NCBI GenBank assembly: GCA_011390645.1
Contig: JAABRY010000011.1
Coordinates: forward strand, 1 to 51,232
Direction of reading: 5' to 3'
From: Gemmatimonadota bacterium
GTDB taxonomy: Bacteria > Gemmatimonadota > Gemmatimonadetes > Gemmatimonadales > GWC2-71-9
DNA: 51,232 nt
Position 1 is the first letter of the stretch. Every line of letters begins with the position of its first letter. Positions 38,202 through 45,480 of the stretch are shown piece after piece. A model generated the notes under the pieces. That model searched no databases and was not told where the DNA came from. It saw only the letters and a program-made list of their open reading frames with translations. The translations under genes and the position numbers were made by a program.

Positions 38202-39410
38202 GTGCCAGCCGAAACGTTGCAGACCCCGGTGGCGCTCTTCGACAAGTGCCGACAATTCACCCGGGCGCGGGAGATTCAGGCCGCGGGACTCTACCCCTAC
38301 TTCAAGCCGATCTCCGAGTCCGAGGACACGGTGGTCGTCATCGAGGGGCAGAAGCGGATCATGCTGGGGTCCAACAACTACCTCGGCCTGACCCACCACC
38401 CCCGAGTGCTCGAGGCAGCCACGGCCGCGCTCCATCGCTACGGCTCCGGCTGCACGGGCTCGCGTTTCCTGAACGGTTCGCTGGACCTGCACGAACAGCT
38501 TGAAGCCGCACTGGCGACCTTTCTGGGCAAGGAATCCTGTATCGTCTTCTCGACGGGCTACGGCGCGAACCTCGGGCTGATCTCGGGGCTCGTCGGGCGC
38601 GGAGAGACGGTCTATCTCGACAAGCTCGATCATGCGTGCATCGTGGATGGCGCCAAGCTCTCGCACGGCGAGACGGTGCGATTCAACCACGGTGACCTCG
38701 TCGGGCTCGCGCGCAAACTGGAAGCCAACACCACCGGCAAGGGCATGATGATCGCCGTGGATGGTGTGTACTCGATGGAAGGCGACATCGCCGACATCCC
38801 CGAACTGGTGCGCATCGCGAAGAAGTTCGGCGCCGCCCTCGCGGTGGACGATGCCCACGCACTGGGTGTGCTCGGCCCCAATGGAGAGGGCACCGGAGCA
38901 CACTTCGGGATGCAGTCCGAAGTGGACATCATCGCCGGCACCTTCTCGAAGTCGCTCGCGTCCGTCGGTGGTTTCGTGGCGGCAGACGAGTCGGTGATTC
39001 ACTTCCTCAAGCACCACTCGCGGCCGTTCATCTTCACCGCATCGCTGCCACCCGCCAACACGGCCGGCGTCCTGGCGGCCCTTGAAGTGCTCCAGGCCGA
39101 ACCGGAGCGGCGGGACTCGCTCTGGACCAATGCGCGGCGCCTGCAGCAGGGCTTCACCTCGTTGGGCTTTGACATCGGTCCGACGGAGACACCGATCGTG
39201 CCAGTGCTCATCGGCCCCCTCGAGACGACCTTCGTCTTCTGGCGCAAGCTCTATGATGCTGGTGTCTTCACCAATCCGGTGGTGCCGCCTGCGGTGCCAC
39301 CCTCGCAGTGCCGCTTGCGGACCAGCGTGATGGCGACGCATACCGCCGACCAGATCGACTTCGCGCTCGAAGCCTTCGGCCGAATCGGCAAGGAGCTGGG
39401 GGTCATCTGA
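38202..39410 (+). CDS. spt: Serine palmitoyltransferase-type alpha-oxoamine synthase
   Basis: The 402-residue PLP enzyme has MLGSNNYLGLTHHP, GSGCTGSRFLNGSLDLHEQLE, LDKLDHACIVDG, VDDAHALGVLG and the PLP-lysine motif GTFSKSLASVGGF. This is the alpha-oxoamine synthase family; the motif variants and the neighbours fit bacterial serine palmitoyltransferase (serine + acyl thioester to 3-ketosphinganine) better than BioF or Kbl. The GTG start at 38202 follows GAGG by five bases. The stop overlaps the likely CTG start of the next gene. BioF-like activity cannot be excluded by eye. Confidence 0.8.
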   Translation: MPAETLQTPVALFDKCRQFTRAREIQAAGLYPYFKPISESEDTVVVIEGQKRIMLGSNNYLGLTHHPRVLEAATAALHRYGSGCTGSRFLNGSLDLHEQLEAALATFLGKESCIVFSTGYGANLGLISGLVGRGETVYLDKLDHACIVDGAKLSHGETVRFNHGDLVGLARKLEANTTGKGMMIAVDGVYSMEGDIADIPELVRIAKKFGAALAVDDAHALGVLGPNGEGTGAHFGMQSEVDIIAGTFSKSLASVGGFVAADESVIHFLKHHSRPFIFTASLPPANTAGVLAALEVLQAEPERRDSLWTNARRLQQGFTSLGFDIGPTETPIVPVLIGPLETTFVFWRKLYDAGVFTNPVVPPAVPPSQCRLRTSVMATHTADQIDFALEAFGRIGKELGVI

Positions 39411-40540
39411 CCACCCCGGTCGTCCGGCGCGTCGCCTCCCCAGCCGACCTCGCCCGCTTCATCGACCTGCCGTACCGACTGCACCGGCGGGACCCGACCT
39501 GGGTCCCGCCGCTTCGCGCCGAAGTGCGCAAGCTGCTCGACCGCACCAAGAACCCTTTCTTCGAACATGGTGAGGCGGACTACTTCCTCGCTGAGCGCAA
39601 CGGAGAGATCGTCGGACGCATCGCCGCGATCTCCAATCGCCTGCACAACGAGCGACATCACGACCGCGTCGGCTTCTTCGGCTTTTTCGAGTGCATCAAC
39701 GACTTTCCCGTCGCCCGGGCGCTGCTCGATACGGCCAGTGCCTGGGTGAAGGAGCGCGGCTTCGACACGCTGCGCGGGCCGATGTCCTTCTCGGTCAACG
39801 ACGAGTGCGGCTTGCTGGTCGACGGTTTCGAGACCCCGAACACCATCATGATGCCGCACAACCCACCCTACTATCTGCCCCTCCTCGAGACGGCCGGCTT
39901 CACCAAGGCGAAGGACCTGATCTGCCTGCAGGGTGGCTCGTTGGACGGGCCGGTCCCCGCACCGGAGCGCACCGAGCGCGCGGTGAAGCTGATCCTTGAC
40001 CGCTATGGCATCACGATGCGGCCGCTCGACAAGCGACACTTCCAGGCGGAAGTGGAGCGGGTCAAGCAGCTCTACAACGCGGGGTGGGAAGACAACTGGG
40101 GCTTCGTCCCGATGACCGACGCGGAAATCGACCATCTGGCCGAAGGCTTCAAGCCCGTCGTGATTCCGGAGTTGGTGCCGTTCGTCGAGAAAGACGGCGT
40201 GCCGATCGGCTTCGGCCTGGCGCTGCCTGACCTGAACGAGGCGCTGCGCACGAACCGCAACGGCGCCCTGTTCCCCGCAGCGCTCACGATGCTCTGGAAG
40301 CTCAAGACCCGGAAGATCACGCGGGCGCGCATCCTGTTGCTCGGCATCCTGCCCGAGTGGCGCGGCAAGGGAATCGATGCGGCGCTCTATCACTGGATCT
40401 GGACCAAGGCCGCCGAGCGCGGCATCGGTTGGGGCGAGGCCGGCTGGTTGCTCGAAGACAACGCGGCGATCATCCAGGGGCTCGCCAAGGCACGCTTCAC
40501 GCCCTACAAGACCTACCGCATCCTCGATCGCGCGACATGA
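39407..40540 (+). CDS. GNAT-fold N-acyltransferase, candidate bacterial ceramide synthase
   Basis: About 377 residues with a GNAT domain: EADYFLAERNGEIVGRIAAI near residue 55 (split by a turn) and the acyl-CoA loop WRGKGIDAALY near 325. It resembles YghO-like proteins often found with serine palmitoyltransferase; the Caulobacter ceramide synthase bCerS is also a GNAT-type acyltransferase. I infer acylation of the sphingoid base. No ATG, GTG or TTG lies between the spt stop and the conserved start of the domain; CTG at 39407 overlaps that stop as CTGA. GTG 39308 would overlap spt by about 100 bases. Confidence 0.7.
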   Translation: MTTPVVRRVASPADLARFIDLPYRLHRRDPTWVPPLRAEVRKLLDRTKNPFFEHGEADYFLAERNGEIVGRIAAISNRLHNERHHDRVGFFGFFECINDFPVARALLDTASAWVKERGFDTLRGPMSFSVNDECGLLVDGFETPNTIMMPHNPPYYLPLLETAGFTKAKDLICLQGGSLDGPVPAPERTERAVKLILDRYGITMRPLDKRHFQAEVERVKQLYNAGWEDNWGFVPMTDAEIDHLAEGFKPVVIPELVPFVEKDGVPIGFGLALPDLNEALRTNRNGALFPAALTMLWKLKTRKITRARILLLGILPEWRGKGIDAALYHWIWTKAAERGIGWGEAGWLLEDNAAIIQGLAKARFTPYKTYRILDRAT

Positions 40541-41511
40541 GGGCGCTGGTGACCGGTGCGACCGGCTTCGTGGGCAGTCATGTCGTCGATCGCCTGCTGG
40601 AGCGCGGCCATGAGGTGGTCGCGCTGATTCGCTCACCCGCGAAGGCGCAGGGTCTCCAGGAGCGTGGCGTACAGCTTGTCCGCGGTGATCTCGGCGACAT
40701 CCCTGCGCTCACCACGGCGGCCGACGGTGTCGACGTCGTGTACCATGTCGCGGCCCTTACCGGCGCGGTCGATGAAGCGGAATTCCTGCAGGCCAACCGC
40801 GAGGGAACGGCCAACGTCGTCCGCGCTGCTCGCGCCGGGGGGGGGGATCCGCGCCTCGTGCTGATCTCGTCCATGGCGGCCGGTGGACCAGCCGAGCGCG
40901 GGCGCCCGCGGCAGGGCGCGGGTGAGGATCGCCCCGTCACCATGTACGGCCGCAGCAAGCTGGCCAGTGAAGTCGTCGTGCGGGAACAGCCGCTCCCATG
41001 GACGATCCTCCGCCCGCCAACCATCTACGGCCCGCGCGATCGCGACAACTTCATTGCCATCTTCAAGGCAGCCCGGAGCGGCTTCAGCCCGGTCTTCGGC
41101 GACGGCTCCCAGCAACTCTCGATGGTGCACGTGGACGACCTCGCCGAGGCCATCCTCCTGGCTGGTGAGTCGCCCGCAGTCCTCGGCGGGACCTACTACA
41201 CCAATCACCCCGAGGTCCTGACATCGGCGGAACTGGTCGAGCATGTCGGCCGTGCGCTCGGGCGCTCGGTCCGCCTCGTCCCGCTCCCGGAGTGGCTCAC
41301 CCGCTCCGCGCTCACCGTCACCGGGGCATGGGCCGCAGCCTTTCGCCAGCGCACCATCCTGCGCGCCGACAAGGCGAACGAGTTCTACCAAGCCGCCTGG
41401 ACAGGCGATCCGGCCCCATTCATCGCCGCGACCGGATGGACTCCGCGCTTCGATGCCAGGACCGGTCTCGCCCACACGGCGGAGTGGTACCGGACGGCGG
41501 GATGGCTCTGA
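40537..41511 (+). CDS. NAD(P)-dependent epimerase/reductase, candidate ceramide reductase (CerR-like)
   Basis: The 324-residue extended SDR has the Rossmann motif TGATGFVGSHV, LISSMAA, the active-site YGRSK and RPPTIYGPRD. In Caulobacter an SDR of this kind (CerR) reduces 3-oxo-ceramide and lies near spt. Position between the acyltransferase (ATGA overlap) and the PAP2 gene supports that role here. A run of ten G at 40837-40846 lies in the coding sequence. Specific substrate is inference. Confidence 0.75.
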   Translation: MRALVTGATGFVGSHVVDRLLERGHEVVALIRSPAKAQGLQERGVQLVRGDLGDIPALTTAADGVDVVYHVAALTGAVDEAEFLQANREGTANVVRAARAGGGDPRLVLISSMAAGGPAERGRPRQGAGEDRPVTMYGRSKLASEVVVREQPLPWTILRPPTIYGPRDRDNFIAIFKAARSGFSPVFGDGSQQLSMVHVDDLAEAILLAGESPAVLGGTYYTNHPEVLTSAELVEHVGRALGRSVRLVPLPEWLTRSALTVTGAWAAAFRQRTILRADKANEFYQAAWTGDPAPFIAATGWTPRFDARTGLAHTAEWYRTAGWL

Positions 41512-42383
41512 CACACGCGGGGGGGGGATGGCGGCTGGTCGATCGTCTCCTCGCCGGCTATGGTCTCATCGTAGCGAGCGTGGCGCTGACCCGGCTCGAC
41601 CACCAGGGCGCGGGCAACATTCTCGCCGCGCATCTCGGGCTCGTGCTCCTCGCCTTCCTCGCTGCTCGCGCACCAACCACCGGCCTCAGTGGCGTCCTGC
41701 GCGCCAGCTATCCGGTGTTCATCCTGACGGGGCTGTACGCCTCGCTCGACATCCTGATCGGGCGAGGCGCGCCCACCTGGGATGCACCTTTGCTCGCGCT
41801 CGAGGAATCGATCTTCGGGAACCAACCGGCACGCGACTGGTGGCGGGCCTCACCGTCGGCCTTCTGGTCCACCGTGTTGCACGCGGCCTATTTCAGCTAC
41901 TACTTCATCGTGCCACTGCCGGTCCTCGTGCTCTTGCTCCAACGACGTGGCCGCGAGGTCGAGCCGTATCTCAACGGCGTGGTCGCGACCTTCCTCACCT
42001 GCTACCTGATCTACCTCTTCTTCCCCGTCTCCGGGCCGTACTACCAGTGGCCGCATCCCGACGGCGCGTTCGTGGACAACGCGCCGGCACGGTGGGTGTA
42101 CGCTGCACTCGCGCAGGGCTCATCCTACGGCGCAGCGTTCCCGTCGTCACATGTCGCAGCAACCGTCGCGGCCACCATCGGGGCCTGGGCCGCATCACGC
42201 ACCCTCGGCGTCGTCCTCGCCGTCCCGACACTGCTCCTGACGGTTGGTGTCGTCTACACGCAGATGCACTACGTGGTGGATAGCGCGGCAGGGGTACTGG
42301 TCGGCATCGCCGTACCACTCCTCGTAGCTCGGCACGCGAAAGGGGCGGCCATCGCTGGCCGCCCCTCACTGTCCGACGCGTAG
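41502..42383 (+). CDS. PAP2-family membrane phosphatase/phosphotransferase, Aur1-like
   Basis: The 293-residue membrane protein has the two C-terminal PAP2 motifs AFPSSHVAATVA and YTQMHYVVDSAAG, the second with the catalytic His and Asp. The first Arg/Lys motif is not obvious, as in the Aur1/Ipt1 inositol-phosphotransferase subgroup. Following spt and the reductase, it could add or remove a phosphate head group on ceramide. It overlaps the reductase gene by 10 bases. A run of nine G follows the start codon closely. Confidence 0.7.
   Translation: MALTHAGGGWRLVDRLLAGYGLIVASVALTRLDHQGAGNILAAHLGLVLLAFLAARAPTTGLSGVLRASYPVFILTGLYASLDILIGRGAPTWDAPLLALEESIFGNQPARDWWRASPSAFWSTVLHAAYFSYYFIVPLPVLVLLLQRRGREVEPYLNGVVATFLTCYLIYLFFPVSGPYYQWPHPDGAFVDNAPARWVYAALAQGSSYGAAFPSSHVAATVAATIGAWAASRTLGVVLAVPTLLLTVGVVYTQMHYVVDSAAGVLVGIAVPLLVARHAKGAAIAGRPSLSDA
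42341..42366. terminator. Bidirectional terminator hairpin between convergent genes
   Basis: An 11-bp perfect GC-rich stem (42341-42351 with 42356-42366) with a TCGC loop sits in the last codons of the PAP2 gene, 28 bases from the stop of the convergent cupredoxin gene. No strong U run is seen on either side. Confidence 0.5.
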
Positions 42384-42393
42384 AACGACCGTC

Positions 42394-42852
42394 TTACTCG
42401 ACGGTGATCGCGCCGACCATGCCCATCGTCTGGTGCGGCAGGCAGAAGAACTTGTACTCGCCCGACGGCACACCCGCGAAGGTGATGGTGATGTTGTCGC
42501 CCTCACCCACCAGCGCGCTGGCGAGCGGACCCTGCTTGTTGGTGATCGCGGCGTCGAGCGCCTCGGCCGAACCCGCCGGGATGCTGTCCGGGTAGAACTG
42601 CACGTTGTGCAAGCCACCCGAGATGCCCTTGAAGATCACCGTGTCACCCGCCTTGATGGTCAGGGCGGCCGGCACATACTTGTACTCCATGCCTTCCTGA
42701 ATCATCTGCACTTCGTGGGTCGTCCCAGTGGTCGCAGCCGCCGGGGCATCAACCACAGGTGCGGCATCCGCGGCCGGAGCCTCAGGAGCCGTCTCACCGC
42801 CACACGCCACCAGCATCATCGCTACACCAGCCACCATCGCCGTCACGCGCAT
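42394..42852 (-). CDS. Plastocyanin-like blue-copper lipoprotein
   Basis: The 152-residue protein has a lipobox (MLVAC, Cys17), an Ala/Pro linker and a cupredoxin domain with copper ligands His82 (LHNVQF), Cys137, His140 and Met145 (C-x2-H-x4-M, the plastocyanin spacing). It is a periplasmic one-electron carrier anchored to a membrane. Lying 2.6 kb from the ACIII operon in a phototroph, it may link ACIII to PufC, as auracyanin does in Chloroflexus. A GAGAGG precedes the ATG. Confidence 0.88.
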   Translation of the reverse strand: MRVTAMVAGVAMMLVACGGETAPEAPAADAAPVVDAPAAATTGTTHEVQMIQEGMEYKYVPAALTIKAGDTVIFKGISGGLHNVQFYPDSIPAGSAEALDAAITNKQGPLASALVGEGDNITITFAGVPSGEYKFFCLPHQTMGMVGAITVE

Positions 42853-42928
42853 TGTCAGTCAGCCTCTCATCAATGTTGATCCCGCAGCGGCACTGCCCCC
42901 CGGCAGTACCGGTCCAAACTCCTACAGC

Positions 42929-42951
42929 ACAGGAATCTAACGGATTCCTGT
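42929..42951. promoter_or_regulatory. Perfect 9-bp dyad between divergent genes
   Basis: ACAGGAATC (42929-42937) and GATTCCTGT (42943-42951) are separated by TAACG. It lies 76 bp upstream of the cupredoxin ATG and 20 bp upstream of the -35 of the cysteine-rich gene, so an operator role is likely. It could also fold as a leader hairpin. The binding factor is unknown. Confidence 0.5.
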
Positions 42952-42970
42952 CGCAAAGAGTAGCGAATAG

Positions 42971-42999
42971 CTGACTTATGGCCTGCGTTCCGCTACTAT
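42971..42999 (+). promoter_or_regulatory. Sigma-70-like promoter for the cysteine-rich gene
   Basis: CTGACT (42971-42976) and TACTAT (42994-42999) are exactly 17 bp apart, about 44 bp ahead of the ATG at 43043. Both hexamers are close to consensus and the region is relatively AT-rich. Confidence 0.6.
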
Positions 43000-43042
43000 T
43001 GAGCCCGCAACTCGATACCCCATACCCTCGCCCCGGATCCCG

Positions 43043-43801
43043 ATGGCCCCACCCCCCTGCCGCGCCCTCGGTGCTCAATGCCGCAGTTTGAAGGTGGTGG
43101 CCCGCGTGGCTGCGATCGAGGGCAAGGAAGATCATGACGCGACCTGGCTCTTCGGGCATACCGAACGACTCGATTTCGGTCGCACGTTCGAGGACGATGA
43201 CGAGCTCTGGTGCGAGATGACCATCCACGTGCCGTGCCGTCACCTCCGCGACGATCCGGCTGGTGGAAGCAGTTGCCGGGCCCATGGGTACACGGGCAAG
43301 GTCCCCGTCCCCAAGCGGAAGGTTCAGCCCCGACGGCTCGGAGACGATACCTTCCGAATCGTCGAGCATCGTCAACTGGTCGACCGCCACCTGCCGCCGC
43401 CCTCACCACGCCGCCACCCACTCCCGGTGGCCCCCGACGCGAATCCGTGCGCCACGGCACCCTGTCGCACCGCTGATCATACCCGCGGGGCAGCATGCTG
43501 CCGCGACATCCAGGTAGATATCCGCTGCGCCGAGGACGACACCCTGCTCGAATCGCTGCTGCGGCACCGCAAGTCCCCATACCTCTGCAAGGTCGAACGC
43601 GAAGAGGATGCCGGCCTGCTCAACGCCGAGATTATTTCGGCGTGCAGTTACCTTCAAGAGGATCGACGCCATTGTGACCTGCATGGGCGCCAGCGGGCGG
43701 ATGGTCGGCCAGCCAAGCCAGAAATGTGTTCACACTGGCCAGAAAAGAGGACAGGTCTTCACGCCGGGTGTGCGTTCAAGAACCGCCGGATACCGCTGTA
43801 A
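43043..43801 (+). CDS. Cysteine-rich protein of unknown function (252 aa)
   Basis: I do not recognise this family. The 252-residue soluble protein has 15 cysteines. A central block has NPCATAPCRTADHTRGAACC (C-x4-C-x10-CC), later YLCKVE, SACSYL, HCDLHG, MCSHWP and AGCAF. The spacing suggests a metal or Fe-S site; CC-containing clusters recall the YkgJ/zinc- or iron-chelating group, though order differs. Codon use is like that of real genes here, which argues against a chance frame. It has its own promoter and is divergent from the cupredoxin gene. A short hairpin follows the stop. Confidence 0.6.
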   Translation: MAPPPCRALGAQCRSLKVVARVAAIEGKEDHDATWLFGHTERLDFGRTFEDDDELWCEMTIHVPCRHLRDDPAGGSSCRAHGYTGKVPVPKRKVQPRRLGDDTFRIVEHRQLVDRHLPPPSPRRHPLPVAPDANPCATAPCRTADHTRGAACCRDIQVDIRCAEDDTLLESLLRHRKSPYLCKVEREEDAGLLNAEIISACSYLQEDRRHCDLHGRQRADGRPAKPEMCSHWPEKRTGLHAGCAFKNRRIPL

Positions 43802-43803
43802 GT

Positions 43804-43821
43804 AGTTGCTCGACAGCAACT
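43804..43821 (+). terminator. Short hairpin after the cysteine-rich gene
   Basis: AGTTGCT (43804-43810) and AGCAACT (43815-43821) form a 7-bp stem with a CGAC loop three bases past the stop. No U run follows, so it may be only a weak terminator. Confidence 0.35.
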
Positions 43822-43894
43822 TAGACCATGGTGTGCAAGTTCGGCCCGGGCTGTGCGTCTTATAGGGGTCGCACCCATGCCTTGGAGGGCATTG

Positions 43895-44419
43895 ATGGCG
43901 TTCGACCTCGAAGGGCTCTATCGCTCCAGTTATGATGCCGTGGTTCGCTTCCTCTACCGCAAGGTGTGGGACGCTGATCGCGCCGAGGACTTGGCGCAGG
44001 AAGTCTTCATGCGGGCGATGCATCACCAGCCGGAAAAGCCCAGGTCGTGGGTCTTCGCCGTGGCCGCGAACATCGCCCGCGACGAGGCCCGGTCAGCAAT
44101 CCGCCGACGCAAGCACCTGACCCTGCTCACCCATGAGCCGATCGCGCACCCAGCGCCGCTGAGTGACGTCAGTGAGGATCTGGAGCGGCAGGAGCAGGAG
44201 GCCGAGGTCAAGCGGGCCCTTGCGACCCTGTCACCGCGAGATCGTGAGGTCCTGCTCCTGTGGGACGCCGGACTCGCTTACCCTGAGATTGCCGCCCAGA
44301 CCGGGCTGGCGGTCGGTGCGGTCGGGACAACCCTGGCGCGAGCACGCAAGCGCCTGGTGCTGGCCCATGACCGCATGGAATCCCTTCGTGAGGAGCAGCG
44401 TGCGGCCGCATCTGCCTGA
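43895..44419 (+). CDS. ECF-type RNA polymerase sigma factor
   Basis: The 174-residue protein has a sigma-2 region (LYRSSYDAVVRFLYRKV, then ADRAEDLAQEVFMRA, the -10 recognition helix) and a sigma-4 region (LATLSPRDREVLLLWDAGLAYPEIA, split by a turn, then VGTTLARARKRL for -35 contact). I use ATG 43895 because GGAGGG lies just before it; ATG 43877 is also in frame. The following gene, which overlaps it by 20 bases, encodes the likely anti-sigma factor. Confidence 0.9.
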   Translation: MAFDLEGLYRSSYDAVVRFLYRKVWDADRAEDLAQEVFMRAMHHQPEKPRSWVFAVAANIARDEARSAIRRRKHLTLLTHEPIAHPAPLSDVSEDLERQEQEAEVKRALATLSPRDREVLLLWDAGLAYPEIAAQTGLAVGAVGTTLARARKRLVLAHDRMESLREEQRAAASA

Positions 44420-45356
44420 AGAGGAGCTTCACGGCTTTGCTGATAGTGCGCTGTCACCCGCACAGCGCGCGGAGGTCGCCGAGCACCTGCTGGCCTGTCT
44501 GATCTGTCGAGCAGGCTTGGCCGAGGCGGAGGCTCTCCGCGCGCGTGCATCAGCGCTCCTGGAGCTGGCAGCACCTCCGCGTGCCATCGTCCCACCGCAG
44601 GTCAACCGACGTCAGCGCCCGCGCGGCGGCCCTCGCCTGGGCCGCATGGCGGCCGCGGCCGTTCTGGTGGTCGGTACCGGTGCCTTCACGCTGCTCCAGG
44701 TGCCCTTCGGCACGACGGGGTCGTCCGCGCTCCCGCCTCGCTTGGCAACGGCATCAGTCGCCCCGGCGCTCCTGGCCGGGTCGACACAAGAGATCGCAGT
44801 GACGAGCGAATTTCTGGCAGATCAGGATCTCGCTCGCGCACTTCGCTCTACCCGCACCTTGACGCTCGCCTCGCGCGCTGCGATGACACCGCGCGTGGTC
44901 ACCCCGATGTTGCCGGTCACGAATGTCAGCGGACGGCCGCTCCGCGCCGTCGATCCGATGACGGCCGTGGACCCTGCCGATGGCTGGGTGTCGACCCCGT
45001 GGGCTGAGGCCCGCCGAGCCACGCGCGGCGCTATCGCCCACCTGGCTGGCTACCCCGTTGGCGCCGTTCGCCTGCGCGAGAGTTCACGCGGTGGCCGACC
45101 CACCGCGATGGTGCGTCAGCTCCTCCCCGACGGCCGCGCATTCTGGGTGATCGAGGGGGCCGCAGAGGAAATTCAGGGGCTCACCCAGCTCTTCGAAGCC
45201 AGCGGTATCTCGATGAGTACCCTGCTCCGCGCGCGCCCGGATTACCTCGGCACCGACGAAGCCCCGATCCGGACCATTCGAATGGTCGCCGTGGCGTCGT
45301 ACCTGCCGGTGGATTCGTTGAATGCGATGGCGGCGGATCGGTTGCGGTTGGAGTAG
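44400..45356 (+). CDS. Anti-sigma factor with zinc-finger N-terminus and large exported domain
   Basis: The 318-residue protein begins with a zf-HC2/ZAS-like segment with H-x3-C-x2-C (EHLLACLICRA), a single membrane helix at about 83-100 (MAAAAVLVVGTGAFTLLQV) and a long C-terminal domain rich in Ala/Arg/Thr, probably periplasmic. It should hold the ECF sigma factor inactive until a signal is sensed. Start is GTG 44400 or GTG 44388. The stop codon is the first part of the heptad repeat element. Confidence 0.75.
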   Translation: MRPHLPEEELHGFADSALSPAQRAEVAEHLLACLICRAGLAEAEALRARASALLELAAPPRAIVPPQVNRRQRPRGGPRLGRMAAAAVLVVGTGAFTLLQVPFGTTGSSALPPRLATASVAPALLAGSTQEIAVTSEFLADQDLARALRSTRTLTLASRAAMTPRVVTPMLPVTNVSGRPLRAVDPMTAVDPADGWVSTPWAEARRATRGAIAHLAGYPVGAVRLRESSRGGRPTAMVRQLLPDGRAFWVIEGAAEEIQGLTQLFEASGISMSTLLRARPDYLGTDEAPIRTIRMVAVASYLPVDSLNAMAADRLRLE

Positions 45357-45480
45357 GTCGTAGGTCGTAGGTCGTAAGTCCTAGGCCACAGCAAGACGGG
45401 CCGGTTCCTCATCAAGGAACCGGCCCATTGTGTTCCTACGACCTACGACCTACGACCTACGACTTACGACTTACGACCTA
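45353..45480. repeat. Heptameric inverted repeat element with inner terminator hairpin
   Basis: Four left units (three GTAGGTC and one GTAAGTC, 45353-45380) face six right units (four CCTACGA and two CTTACGA, 45435-45476) in reverse complement. Between them, a perfect 12-bp stem (45398-45409 with 45415-45426) with a CATCA loop forms a strong hairpin. The element runs from the stop codon of the anti-sigma gene to the stop codon of actF, so it is likely a bidirectional terminator built of repeats. Confidence 0.8.

Noticed and set aside
42794..43580. Overlapping minus-strand frames opposite the cysteine-rich gene
   Set aside because: The plus frame has coherent motifs and a promoter; the minus frames have no recognisable domain and run into the cupredoxin leader.
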